Source: Chlorobiota bacterium (GTDB lineage Bacteria; Bacteroidota; Ignavibacteria; Kapaibacteriales; UBA961). From it: 50,197 bases of DNA. Positions 16,264 to 27,200 of the stretch are shown here, in pieces. The stretch covers positions 24,492 through 74,688 of the forward strand of contig BJGZ01000013.1 in NCBI GenBank assembly GCA_014191195.1. Reading direction: 5' to 3'. Numbering within the stretch: the first letter of the stretch is position 1; the number at the start of each line of letters is the position of its first letter. The notes below the pieces were generated by a model. That model was not told the DNA's origin, made no database searches, and saw nothing but the letters and a program-made list of their open reading frames with translations. Both the position numbers and the translations under genes were made by a program.

Positions 16264-17577
16264 TTAACCATAAATATATATCATCTCTGCAATAAATAAT
16301 ATGCATTGTGCAATTGGTAGAATATAATATTTGATTGATATATGGGTAGTTTTAGTGAAGGATAATAATGCTATAGCTATAATAAAAAAAGGTAATAAGG
16401 GCTCATGATATCTAGCAGATCCAAAAAAGACAATATGCACACATGTCCATAAGAATATAAACAATAATGACAGTTTTCCATATTCAGTAGAGGCCACATA
16501 AACAAGGCTATACCAACCATATAGTAATAAGATTAAACTAGGTAAAAGTGCTAATAATGAGAAATGGAATGGCACAGAAGCAGCTGTCTGCTTATAACTT
16601 TTATTATGAGTATCACTTGTTAAAAAAGATAATAACATGTACATATCTGAAGACCACATAAATCCTATTTTTTGGGGAATCTTTACAATGATTTTTAATG
16701 GATTTTCTATGATATATTGTAGGCCTAATGCATATCCAATTGAATCTCTTTGAATTTCATTTTTGATATTAATTAATTCAGGAGGTTCATGTGTAAATTT
16801 ATATGATCCGTTTGCTTGGTCATTATTACCTATCCAAAAATTTATTCCACCATTTGTTGTTAATTGGGGTTTACCAAAAACAACATAATTTCTAATCATC
16901 CAAGGTGTAATTGCACATAGAATCCCTAAGACCATTATGATAATAGATGGTATTACATGTTTATATAAAGATTTCTTTTTGTATAGATAAATTAGTAATA
17001 ATACAATAATGGGAATTAAAGCTGTTGGCCTTGTAAGGATAGAATAGCCCAGAATTATTCCAGAAATAAAATGCCAATACTTATTAGTTTTTTTAATTAA
17101 TATGTATGTACTTAGTAAAAGCAAAAGAGTACATAATGGCTCAGATAAAAGCAATAAGGATTGTCCAATTGTAACAGGAATAAAAAGCCAAATAAAAGCC
17201 CCCACTATAGCAGATTTTTTATGTGAGTTAATGAAGAGAATAATATGATAAATCAAATATCCTGACCATACAATTAGTAATGATTGAAATATTTGCCCTG
17301 CTTTATAAAATGGAAATAATGTATAAACTACACTCAATAAAAATGGATATCCAATCGGACGATATGCAGTATGGATAGTATCATATCCAAAAATACCGTG
17401 CTCTGAAATATTTAAAGCTAATATATGATAATCATAAGCGTCAGATAATGGCTGTTGATGTGTACTTACAATCAATAAAACCCGAATACCAAAAGCTAAT
17501 AATAATAGCCATAAGATTATATTCTTTTGTAAAAAGAAATTGTTTAGTAGCAATTTGATATGATTAAGTGTATTCAT
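16264..17577 (-). CDS. Membrane glycosyltransferase, GT39/ArnT-like (PMT_2)
   Basis: 437 residues with about 10-12 hydrophobic segments. The first long loop carries the acidic residues and pattern typical of polyprenyl-phosphate-sugar-dependent transferases: SDAYDYHILALNI with Asp46 and Asp49, then 'AYRPIGYPFLLS'. Such enzymes move a sugar from an undecaprenyl- or dolichyl-type carrier to a lipid or protein on the outer face of the inner membrane. The acceptor cannot be read from sequence; surface glycans of T9SS cargo are one possibility. It lies 146 bp upstream of the DUF971 gene on the same strand. The gap has only a weak inverted repeat (ATACCT-AAAAT-AGGTAT), so an operon is uncertain. 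Confidence 0.8.
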   Translation of the reverse strand: MNTLNHIKLLLNNFFLQKNIILWLLLLAFGIRVLLIVSTHQQPLSDAYDYHILALNISEHGIFGYDTIHTAYRPIGYPFLLSVVYTLFPFYKAGQIFQSLLIVWSGYLIYHIILFINSHKKSAIVGAFIWLFIPVTIGQSLLLLSEPLCTLLLLLSTYILIKKTNKYWHFISGIILGYSILTRPTALIPIIVLLLIYLYKKKSLYKHVIPSIIIMVLGILCAITPWMIRNYVVFGKPQLTTNGGINFWIGNNDQANGSYKFTHEPPELINIKNEIQRDSIGYALGLQYIIENPLKIIVKIPQKIGFMWSSDMYMLLSFLTSDTHNKSYKQTAASVPFHFSLLALLPSLILLLYGWYSLVYVASTEYGKLSLLFIFLWTCVHIVFFGSARYHEPLLPFFIIAIALLSFTKTTHISIKYYILPIAQCILFIAEMIYIYG

Positions 17578-17584
17578 GTAATAG

Positions 17585-17620
17585 ACAAAAAAACAGGGAA
17601 ATACCTAATAGATATTTCCC
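17585..17620 (-). terminator. Rho-independent terminator after porV
   Basis: Perfect 8-bp stem GGGAAATA/TATTTCCC (17596-17603 with 17613-17620) around a 9-base loop. Read leftward it is followed by CTG and a run of seven T (17593-17587). It closes porU-porV and separates it from the glycosyltransferase gene. Confidence 0.85.
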
Positions 17621-17647
17621 TTTAAGAATTTCTTTATTTTTTATTAT

Positions 17648-18730
17648 TTAAGGAATATTACCAATAAGAGAGAATCTCATTGTATTACCCAAAGGATGAT
17701 TTTCTTCTGTTGGAATGATAAAACTGAAATCCATATTAAATACATCATAACGAATACCAGTACCGAAGGTAAAAAACCGTCTATTACCTACAGAAGCAGG
17801 CTCTGTAAAATAACCAGCCCTTAAAGCAACTACTTTTTCATACCAATATTCCATACCGAATGAAGATTCAATTCCACCAACTTCCCAAGCAGTAATAAAT
17901 GATTTTGGTATAGGATCATTTACCAAACTATCGCGTCTTACAAGTAATTTTGCGATATCAACAGCTAAAGTTAGTTCATTAAATTCATCTTCTAGAACTT
18001 TAAGTGAAGTACCAAGTCTTAAGGTAGTTGGTAGTGGGTCAGATACATTTAAATAGGTTACTTTAGGTCCAATATTAGCAAGATTAAAACCTAAGCCAAA
18101 TTTATCGCCAATATCCCATCCGAATAGATCAAGATTAGAGGGACGCCACAGCATACCTAAATCGAATGCAACACTTCTACCGATACCGTCGCCAGTGCCA
18201 CTTCCTTGTGCATTGACAGGTGCCCCGAGATTAGATTGAATATATTTTAATTGAAATCCAGCACCAATATCATCGGCTATCAAAGTGCCATAACCAAAAC
18301 CTAATGCAAACTCGAAAGAGCGAAAAGTATTAAGGACTTTTCCGCTAAAGTCTGTTCTTTTGAATTCGCCAAGATTCATCAGCATAAAATTCACATTAAT
18401 TGTCCCTTCTAGGCTAGGAACATATTGTCCATATGCTGCATGCGCATAAAACAAATCAGCATTAAATTGGGGCAACCATTTTGCATAAGCTAAACCAACT
18501 TTTCTATTTAATTGTTTTGTAGTTTCTGGCATTTGAAAGGCCAAGCCACCAACATTCCAATGAGTAGCATAAATATTATCGGCTAAACCAGTACCAACTT
18601 CTCCCATCCCATTTGCGCGAGAATCAGGAGAAATCGTAATGAATGGAACGGCAGCTTGTCCAAAAGCAATAGTTCCAGAGCATAGAACACAAGCAATAAT
18701 CTTGCTCACAACCCACAATAGTCTTTTCAT
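17648..18730 (-). CDS. porV: T9SS outer-membrane protein PorV (LptO family)
   Basis: 360 residues from ATG 18730, preceded by GGA seven bases upstream. An ATG at 18748 has no ribosome site and would put six residues before the signal peptide. Mature protein opens with 'AAVPFITISPDSRANGMGEVGTG', close to the PorV/PorQ consensus, followed by alternating beta strands of a FadL-like barrel and a C-terminal 'FSFIIP-x-EE-x-HPLGNTMRFSL' segment typical of the family. PorV receives cargo from the translocon and works with PorU in the attachment complex. It lies 39 bp downstream of porU. A PorQ/PorP-like paralogue is possible but less likely because of the porU linkage. Confidence 0.88.
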   Translation of the reverse strand: MKRLLWVVSKIIACVLCSGTIAFGQAAVPFITISPDSRANGMGEVGTGLADNIYATHWNVGGLAFQMPETTKQLNRKVGLAYAKWLPQFNADLFYAHAAYGQYVPSLEGTINVNFMLMNLGEFKRTDFSGKVLNTFRSFEFALGFGYGTLIADDIGAGFQLKYIQSNLGAPVNAQGSGTGDGIGRSVAFDLGMLWRPSNLDLFGWDIGDKFGLGFNLANIGPKVTYLNVSDPLPTTLRLGTSLKVLEDEFNELTLAVDIAKLLVRRDSLVNDPIPKSFITAWEVGGIESSFGMEYWYEKVVALRAGYFTEPASVGNRRFFTFGTGIRYDVFNMDFSFIIPTEENHPLGNTMRFSLIGNIP

Positions 18731-18769
18731 AAATATTCCATCTATCATTATTATATTAATTTGTCTTAA

Positions 18770-21700
18770 TTATCTAATCTTTAATATTTCATCTGTCATA
18801 CGCATGCTAGATCCATTAGCTGAATAGGCAATCACAGAACAAATATATAAACCAGAGCTAACCGCATTTCCATCATTATCTTTTCCATCCCATTCATAAA
18901 TCCATGAATGGAGTTCATTTTGGGTAACTTTATCAGATTTAATTAAAGCACCATTGACAGCAAAAATACGAATTTCGGCAAAGGTTGGTAAAGTTTGATT
19001 ATGATTAAATCTGATAGAAGTAGAATTTATCATTGGATTAGGATAAATACTTAATCCTTCAGTAATCATATTTGAATCATTATCTGCTAATCTAAAATAG
19101 GTTTCGGCTTCTGAATAATTATTCCATACATCCCAAGCTCTTACACGAACAGAAGTGGTTTGTATAGGAAGATTTAAGATTCTCTTTTGCGTTGTACCTT
19201 TTCTAGAATCAGTTATTTCTGTTTCGAAACCATCTGTTAAATCTACTGGTATATAGCTTGTATTGAACCAAGCTTCTATTTTATGTCCGATACCAGCACC
19301 TGTAGAATTTATACCAGTTTCATCGAATAAGTCTACAATCAAAAGAGGTGATTTTCTTATTAAATTTCCAGGTTGAAAAGTCCTATCGTCCATATAAACT
19401 TGTATTATAGGACCAGATTTATCAATATCATCAGATTGTTCAATACCACCTACTGTAAAAGCCTGTGAGCATCCTTTGGCAGAACTTCCTTGTTCTGGGT
19501 CATATGCATAACTAAACAATTTTCCTTTTTTATTAGAAAAGCTAATATCCTTTGGAATGACAAATGATGCGGTAAACGAGCCATCTTTTACAGGATAAGA
19601 ACTTCTATTTAAAACACCACCATTTTCTAGAATTTCATGGGTAGCATTGTCTTTTGGGTCAAATGCTTTTAACTGAATATCATGTTCTTTCATTGTTAAA
19701 AGTATTCTACCATTAAAGGAATTCAACTTGGTTTTATCAATCGACTTAATAATCTCACCTTGTATCTCTACTTTTTGCAAAGCTTTTACTTTGGGTAATA
19801 AAGAATCGGCGGGTAATGGAGTACTTTGTGGAATGTCGGAATTATTAATACTAAGAACTTGTACATCAAGATTTGGTATTTTCAAATGCATTGAAGGATC
19901 GCCCAAAATCAAATATTTTTCTGCATTATCATCATATAAATATTGTTTTGTTCTATATAATGCATCTCCAATGGATAGATAATCTCCATTAGCTTCTTTT
20001 GTAAAAAGAAATTTATAGTACATCTCGCAAATATCTGCATTTTGATAAGAGAATACTGGACGTGTTGCTGCAAATACTCCGATTGCTCCACCCCTTGTAC
20101 TTCTAATCAATTCCTCTGCTCCAGATTCTCTTTCTGCATCATCGAATCTTGCAAAATCACACGTTGCTGCGGTAAGATAGAAAAGCCTATCTTTATTTGT
20201 CATTTGAGGTATAGTTGTTTCTTTTTCAAAGATCCTTTCATGCGCCCAGAGTCTAGGACTTCCATGTCCTATCCAATTTAACAATACAGCACCTGTAGTA
20301 TTAATATCGGTTAAAAGTTGTTGCGTAACTGCTGGTTTGCGCCTTCCATTTGGTACATTTTCTACAGGATATTCAGCTAAATATATTTTTTTTAACTGCA
20401 TATCACTAGGAATTACAGTTGAAGCTAACATTTCTGATTGTTGAGTATGTTGAGTTCCATCAGATCCAACACCAACTGGGCCATCATCAGCAACCAAACA
20501 AACTGTAGTTTGCCATTGTCCTGGATCTGAGTTTTCTTCATAATGTTGTAATTTATCTACTAGTTCTAAGCCATTAATAGGTGAAAGAACCGGCATTCTA
20601 CCAGCAGAAATATCAACTTTGGCATCATTACCAATCGTTCTGGCAAAATAATCATCGATACAAGATGTAATGGTTGCATTAAATGATCCACATTCTTGAT
20701 CGGTTTGGTATGTAGGAACATAGTTAGTAGCAGCTAATTGAATGCCTCTATAATCATAATGTCCATCGCCCCAAAGCAATAAATATTGAGGCTTATTAGT
20801 CCAATAATTCAAAGCATACGATACATAATCTCTAATTGCAGTTATATCTGTTATACCACTAGAAAATTCATTATAGATTTGCTCTGTAGTCGCAATTTTT
20901 ACTGTTATTTTGCTAGTACTTTCTTTAAACTTTTTATACTTCTCGGCTGATTCCATTAAATCTGCATGAGTTATAAGAAGCATTGAAGCGCCATTTATAT
21001 CATGTCTTAAATTTGCAAAATCAGTTATAATCAGTTTTGGATTTTTAAATTCGGAAGCTAAAAAATATCTTTTAGCTTGATTATTATTTTGCATAGCACG
21101 AAAAATATACAAGCCACCTGTTACAGAGATATTTTGTAATAATTCTGGGTTTTTATCATCTGTAATATCGAATCCAAAAATCTCATTTCCTGAGAATTGA
21201 TTTATTGAATATTCAATTCCACCATTGATTGTAGAATCAGAAAATATTTCTAATTGATTAGAAGTGGCTGTAAATTCTCGTGGATAAAGAATTTCGAACC
21301 AATCAACAAATCCTGAACTTGTAGCACCAGCAGATGGATTTCTATAAGAAAACTTAAGAATACTTCTATTATCATTCGAAATAGTATTAGCTGGAATTGT
21401 AAAACTCTGTTCGCAAGAACTTATTGATTCTACATAATTATAATAACTGTCATAAGGATTTGTACCTAGAACATACATTGAATCAAAAACTGTATTATTC
21501 TCACTTATTGAGAAGTAACCAGTTTTAGTAGATTTATGTGATACACAATACCGATATGTAATTTCACCACTTCTTGATAATCCATGTAGTATCGTAGAAT
21601 AGTTAAGTGGAACAGTGCTTTCTACAGATTTACCATACCACGTTCTTCCAGATGGGGCTGCAAGGGCATTATATAATTCATCTTCAGTAAATACTCTACT

Positions 21701-22858
21701 GTTAAATTTAGTTGGCTTACTAATAACTTGATCATCTTTTAAACTTGGTAAAGCTTCAGCGCGCAAACCAATTGAGCCACCTGCAGTAATCAAGTATACA
21801 TTTTCTTTTGAAAATGGATGAGTAAAATGTCTATAATCACCATTTTTATATATAAAACCAGATGGGCCTTCTCCATAAAAATATATAGCATCCAATTCCC
21901 CATTAGCCTTTGTTTTAACTATAATCTTTTGTTCATTCATTGTATTAGATAATGCCGAATCAACATTTTCTGACAATAACTTTGCCCCATTTCCATATAC
22001 TTTAATGGTTGGTATTTCTTCTGGTTTTATTGATAAACCTGCAGATGAAAGGCTAGCAGCATCAACTTTATATATTCCTTGAGAAGAAACAATCATTTTT
22101 AACCATTTAGACTTTACAGTTTCTTGAACTTTTGCTATATTTTTAGAAAATGCAGTTGAAGAAGCTAGAATCCAATCTTTAGTTTCATGATGATTTATAG
22201 ATATCTCTGGATCATATTCATCTTTTACTGTTGATATTGAAGGTCCATTCGGAGTAAATCTAATCTCAACAATAAGATTTTTAGGTATATCAATTGTTCC
22301 AGATTGATTGTCATACTTTGCTATAATCACCGATAATTGCGCAAGATGTCTATTCCTTGCAATTCCCTGATACACTAAAGAAGACCAAGCACTATGATTC
22401 TGTTCTTGGTAAAGGTGCTCATCTATCTCATATGTAGGGATTGCTGGATTATCACCATCTAATTGCATATATGGTTTTGGAGTAATCATTCCTTTAATTC
22501 TAGACACAGATTGCGCTTTAGATGCATATAACTGAAATGCTTTGGCATTGGGAACTGTAATAGGAATTGAATATTGAAGTTGTAATGGACCACCCGATTG
22601 CTTTGCCACAGCAAAAGCACCAGTTATTCTAGGGAGAATTGTTAGATTTCCATTTGTTAAGCGAAGAGTGTCGAAGCCCTTTAATTCAGGTTGAAATTTT
22701 AAGATTAGTATCTCTTTAGTGGATGTTACTATCGAGCAACCTTTAGGTAAAAATATATCAGTCTTTGCAATAATATTCCCTGACATTGCAAAAATAAACC
22801 CTAAAACCAATGATAATTGGAAATTTGTCATCAAATTTTTTACAATTGAAAATACCAT
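18770..22858 (-). CDS. porU: T9SS sortase PorU, gingipain-family (C25) peptidase
   Basis: 1362 residues with a signal peptide or anchor near residues 10-31. After about 600 residues of beta-rich prodomain comes the C25 peptidase fold: 'PQYLLLWGDGHYDYRG', 'VPTYQTD', 'DDYFA', and the catalytic dyad His865 in NWIGHGS and Cys900 in TAATCDFARFD (spacing 35, close to gingipain spacing), then 'GGAIGVFAATRPVF' and 'YLILGDPSMHL'. The last 80 residues (GLSIYPNPMINSTSIRF to the end) are a FlgD-like sorting-type domain. PorU removes C-terminal signals from T9SS cargo and joins them to A-LPS. It sits just upstream of porV, which supports PorU rather than a cargo gingipain. Both catalytic residues are intact. 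Confidence 0.92.
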   Translation of the reverse strand: MVFSIVKNLMTNFQLSLVLGFIFAMSGNIIAKTDIFLPKGCSIVTSTKEILILKFQPELKGFDTLRLTNGNLTILPRITGAFAVAKQSGGPLQLQYSIPITVPNAKAFQLYASKAQSVSRIKGMITPKPYMQLDGDNPAIPTYEIDEHLYQEQNHSAWSSLVYQGIARNRHLAQLSVIIAKYDNQSGTIDIPKNLIVEIRFTPNGPSISTVKDEYDPEISINHHETKDWILASSTAFSKNIAKVQETVKSKWLKMIVSSQGIYKVDAASLSSAGLSIKPEEIPTIKVYGNGAKLLSENVDSALSNTMNEQKIIVKTKANGELDAIYFYGEGPSGFIYKNGDYRHFTHPFSKENVYLITAGGSIGLRAEALPSLKDDQVISKPTKFNSRVFTEDELYNALAAPSGRTWYGKSVESTVPLNYSTILHGLSRSGEITYRYCVSHKSTKTGYFSISENNTVFDSMYVLGTNPYDSYYNYVESISSCEQSFTIPANTISNDNRSILKFSYRNPSAGATSSGFVDWFEILYPREFTATSNQLEIFSDSTINGGIEYSINQFSGNEIFGFDITDDKNPELLQNISVTGGLYIFRAMQNNNQAKRYFLASEFKNPKLIITDFANLRHDINGASMLLITHADLMESAEKYKKFKESTSKITVKIATTEQIYNEFSSGITDITAIRDYVSYALNYWTNKPQYLLLWGDGHYDYRGIQLAATNYVPTYQTDQECGSFNATITSCIDDYFARTIGNDAKVDISAGRMPVLSPINGLELVDKLQHYEENSDPGQWQTTVCLVADDGPVGVGSDGTQHTQQSEMLASTVIPSDMQLKKIYLAEYPVENVPNGRRKPAVTQQLLTDINTTGAVLLNWIGHGSPRLWAHERIFEKETTIPQMTNKDRLFYLTAATCDFARFDDAERESGAEELIRSTRGGAIGVFAATRPVFSYQNADICEMYYKFLFTKEANGDYLSIGDALYRTKQYLYDDNAEKYLILGDPSMHLKIPNLDVQVLSINNSDIPQSTPLPADSLLPKVKALQKVEIQGEIIKSIDKTKLNSFNGRILLTMKEHDIQLKAFDPKDNATHEILENGGVLNRSSYPVKDGSFTASFVIPKDISFSNKKGKLFSYAYDPEQGSSAKGCSQAFTVGGIEQSDDIDKSGPIIQVYMDDRTFQPGNLIRKSPLLIVDLFDETGINSTGAGIGHKIEAWFNTSYIPVDLTDGFETEITDSRKGTTQKRILNLPIQTTSVRVRAWDVWNNYSEAETYFRLADNDSNMITEGLSIYPNPMINSTSIRFNHNQTLPTFAEIRIFAVNGALIKSDKVTQNELHSWIYEWDGKDNDGNAVSSGLYICSVIAYSANGSSMRMTDEILKIR

Positions 22859-23281
22859 ATACTTGCCAAAATTGAGCCCTTGGGCATTTAAAAAATCTGG
22901 GGTGATTCATTTGTTTTATTACTTTAGACAAATGATGTGCCAGTTATTTAAACATATTTTTTATAAGTGGTTAAAAAATGCAAAAGAAACTTTTGTACAT
23001 AACCTTATAAAGACAAGTATAAAGAGTGTATAGGCGCTTATAATATAGTTATTAAGTGTTAAAAACTTGAATGCAAAATAGCAAACGCAATTATACAATG
23101 CAAAAGAAAATATAATTTTAATATGTTTTCTATTATATGTCTCTACTTTGTGATAAAGTGTGTTTTTTGTACATTTGTATCCTTGTGTGTACATTTTTAC
23201 ACAATGTAACTCTGTATACTTCATTATTTTACATATAATGCAATCTTATTATAACATATATTCATTATTAGCTAAGCCCTT
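22859..23281. other. 423-bp divergent intergenic region (porU / LysE-type gene)
   Basis: AT-rich with no convincing gene. It must hold promoters for porU (leftward) and the exporter (rightward). TTGTAC-like hexamers and TATAAT-like stretches occur but none can be chosen with confidence. An inverted repeat is at 23186-23203, about 80 bp before the exporter ATG. Confidence 0.5.
23186..23203. promoter_or_regulatory. Palindrome TGTGTA-N6-TACACA, possible operator
   Basis: Perfect 6-bp arms. The inner 17 bases match 12860-12876 at 15 positions. It lies upstream of the LysE-type exporter. Confidence 0.3.
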
Positions 23282-24010
23282 ATGATAATATCAGTATTAA
23301 TAGGATTTTTGATTGGATTTGTTCTTGCGATTGCACCAGGGCCAGTAGGCGTTTCTGTAATACGCTTAGCATTAAGGGATGATAAAAGAAGCGGAATTAT
23401 GATGGGCATTGGTGCTTCTTTTATGGATTTTATATACTGTATTATTGCTATGGGTTTTACAACTGCAATATTTTCTAGTGTAGATTCATTTTTTTCTTCT
23501 TATCCATTTGCAATGTTATCATTTCAAGGTATTTGTGTTTTAGGAATGATAATGTATGGATTAATACAGTTTAGATCTCCTAAACCAATAGTAAATTCTC
23601 ATAATATATCTACAGTTAAATTGTCCTATTATCAACGTTTCTCAGAGAAATTACAACATGGTGGGCCATTTTTGTTTGGCATTGCAATAGCATTAACCAA
23701 TATTGCCAATCCAACATTTTTGCCCTCACTTACTTATACATGTTTATATGTTCAGCATAGCCGATTGATTGAAATATCTTCATTGGGTACTATAGGTTTT
23801 TCATTGGGTTTTGGTATAGGTAATTTTGCATGGATGTATATATTACTAAGAGTATTGATGCATTTTAAAGCTAGATTTTCTGCAGAATTTACATATCGAA
23901 TTCAAAAGTTTGCAGGGTTAACAATGTTGGGAGTAGGAACATATTTAGGATATAGGGTTATTCTTTTAACTAAATGGCCTGAAATTTTAAGATTAATTTT
24001 TACATTTTGA
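23282..24010 (+). CDS. LysE/RhtB-family exporter
   Basis: 242 residues with about six membrane segments. It starts 'IGFLIGFVLAIAPGPVGVSVI', the LysE-family signature (A-x-x-PGP) at the end of the first helix, followed by a 'G-x(3)-G-x-S-x(2)-D' second segment. Members expel amino acids or small metabolites by proton exchange; the substrate cannot be told here. It is probably a single-gene unit, divergent from porU. It ends with TGA, which shows TGA is a normal stop in this genome. Confidence 0.8.
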   Translation: MIISVLIGFLIGFVLAIAPGPVGVSVIRLALRDDKRSGIMMGIGASFMDFIYCIIAMGFTTAIFSSVDSFFSSYPFAMLSFQGICVLGMIMYGLIQFRSPKPIVNSHNISTVKLSYYQRFSEKLQHGGPFLFGIAIALTNIANPTFLPSLTYTCLYVQHSRLIEISSLGTIGFSLGFGIGNFAWMYILLRVLMHFKARFSAEFTYRIQKFAGLTMLGVGTYLGYRVILLTKWPEILRLIFTF

Positions 24011-24214
24011 TCCATATTTGATAGTAAATATTGATATAATTATCTGATTTATCTATTACATTACCTCTATTGCCGTAAACTTGGCATAATCCTTGTAATC
24101 AATACTTATTGCTAATAATAACAACAATGTTTGTTTTAAAACTTCTATAGTTTTGTTGTTTTAATAGTTAGAAGTTTCACGTTGATTTTTTTATTCAAAT
24201 ATAGAGTTAGCGAT

Positions 24215-27200
24215 ATGTTTTTATCTACATGTTTACATCGTATTAAGGCATTATGTTTTGTCTTGCTCATATTAACCGGGTTTTCACATGTTTTATCTCA
24301 AGAAGCAGGTTGGGATTGGGCTAAGAATAGTGGTGGCCGTACATTTGATGAATGCGTAACAGTTCATCGGTATAATGGTAATACCATTTTTGCGGGTGGT
24401 GTATATACAGGTATAGCACAATTTGGACCCTATATTTTAAACTGCAATGGACAAGAAGATGGCTTAATAATGAGATATACGGGTTTCGGTGACATTGTGT
24501 GGGCTTTAAAAATTGGAGGCACTGGCAATGATAAAGTGAATTCGATGTTTTCTGACCCAGATGGCAATGTGTATGTAACCGGATATTTTGAAAATATTGC
24601 AGCCTTAAATTCTGCTAAAATCACTAGTAATGGTGGCAAAGATATTTTTCTTGCTAAATATACTGCATTAGGAGATTTAGTGTGGGCTCGTAATTATGGT
24701 GGACAAGGCAATGAACAGGGAACATCCGTTACTTGTGACCGAGATGGAAATGTATATCTAACAGGTATTTATTCTGATTCTATAAAATTTGGAAATCTAA
24801 ACAAACTAACGGCTAATGGTGGAACCGATATGTTTGTTCTTAAAATCAATAAAGAAGGTGTTGAAGTTACTGCAAGAACATCAGGAGGAGCACAAAACGA
24901 TAATTCTACTGGCCTCATTAGCGATACAACTGGCTTATATATGGTTGGTACATTTAATGGAACTGCTACTTTTGGGAATTTTACTACTACCTCTTATGGT
25001 GGAAGTGATATATTTTTAGTGAAATATGCTCTAGAAAATTTACAAGAACAATGGCTGAAAAAAATTGGTAGCAGTGGAAATGACTTTTCAGATGAAATTA
25101 CAAATGATACAAATAGATATATAATGTTTAATGGTACTGTATCTGGTGCAGTGAAAGCAGATACAATTACTACAACAACATATGGCGCAACTGATGGTTT
25201 TGTAGCTAAATACAATGAATTTGGTAATATTATTTATGCCAAAAGCTTTGGTTCTACAGAAAATGATGAATGCACAGGAATTTCATCGGATTTTGATGGC
25301 AATACCATTGTTGCTGCAAATATCAGAAATACCGCAATTATCGATACATTTAGTATTTCTTCTCAAGGCGAAAGAGATATTGCAGTGTTTTTAATGGATA
25401 GTTTGTCAAAAGTTAAATGGGTGCAAAAGGCTGGCTCTTCATCTGATGAATATGTACATTCAATAGCAAATAATTTTGATAAAGGTGGTTTTATTGGCGG
25501 GGCAACTGCTTATCAAGCATCTTTTTCTAAAACATTATTAACAGGCCGCGGAGGCTTTGATGTAATGGCAGCCCACATTTTAAATATCCGTGGAAATGAT
25601 GCTGGCATTACTTCTATTATTATGCCAACAGTACCCTATAATTCAGGCTTTCAATCAGTTAAAGCAATTGTAAAGAATTTTGGTAAATTTAGGATTGATA
25701 GTATAAAAATTGACTGGCGAATTAATGGTACTGCTTTGCCAGTTAAAAATATTTACACAATGATTATGCCTGGTCAATCTCTAACTGTTGTACTTGGAAA
25801 TATTTCTTTTCCTGCAGCCACATTAACCAATATACAGGTTACAAGCATATTACCAAACGGACAAGGCGATGAAAATCCTGCAAATGATGTTGAAATTTTA
25901 AGGACTGGGCCAGGGCTTTTAAAAGGAACATATACTGTTGGTGGCTCTTCTCCACAATTTAATACCTTAGCAATAGCTTGTTCTTATATCAATAATTGGG
26001 GAATTTTAGATTCAGTTACTTTTTCTGTTAGATCGGGATCTTATGTAGCCCAAATATCTATGGGAGAAATTCCTGGTGCTTCCCCATCTAAACCAATTGT
26101 AATTATTAAAGACTCAAAAGCTATTACTCCACCAAGTGTTTCTTTCGAATCATTATACCCAGAAAACAATTATGTAATGAAGTTAAATGGTACTGATGGA
26201 ATACGCTTTAATTCAATAGATTTTACTTCACTTGGTGCTGTGTATGGAAATGTATTTGTACTTAATAAACACACCAAAAGAATAAGTATAGAAAATTCTT
26301 CTATAGAGGTTTCTTCTGCTTTAACTAGCAAGAATATTTATAGTTCTGAAGATAATAAAGCGGATTCTTTATCCATTCAAAATTGTAAGATTAAAGGTGG
26401 TGGATATGCAGTTTATATGCCTTATGATACTTCAGCAAATGCTAGCAATACTTTATCAATTATAAATAATAATATATCTTCAGTTAAAGCAACTGCAATA
26501 CATATTGCAAATACTATTGCACCAGTCATTCATAATAATATCATTAATGCAAATAATGAAAATATCAATGGTATTAATATCCTTAAATCTAGCGGTTCTG
26601 GAAAAATTACAAATAATTATATTTCTCAAATCAAAGCAGGAACTGGTATCTGGACAGCTTCTATCATAGGTGATACAGCTAATCCTTATCTATTTGCAAA
26701 TAATCTTGTAAAGGCCGGTATTCCATCAACTTCTGCTACTGGTATGTATGTAAAAAATGCTATCAATACTAGAATTTATCATAATACATTGCATTCTCAA
26801 AGCTCTATTCCAGGAAAAGCTGCATTAGAAACTATGGGCGGAAATAAATTAGATATTCAAAATAATATCTTCTATAATTCTGGTGGTGGCTATGCTGTTT
26901 TATATGCATATGATACAATTAGTGGAAGACCACAAATGATTTCTGATTATAATAATTTATATTCTTCAGGAACAACCTTAGCTGCATTAACTGATGGTGT
27001 GAATGATTTCTTTCCTCCAGATTTACCATTTTGGAAAGCAGCTCCAATCAGTTTAGATTCACATTCAGTATCAAAATTAGTAGCCTTTAAATCAGATTTA
27101 ATGAAATTAGAGTTAACTGATGAATTGTTATATGGAAATTCTGCAATCAGAACTATAGTCCCTAAAGATATAGATACCCAGAATAGAACTCGCTCTTATA

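Noticed and set aside
22961-23224. Minus-strand frame of 87 codons between porU and the exporter, rich in Cys, Phe and Tyr
   Set aside because: No ribosome site, no family likeness, and its composition is what random AT-rich DNA gives.
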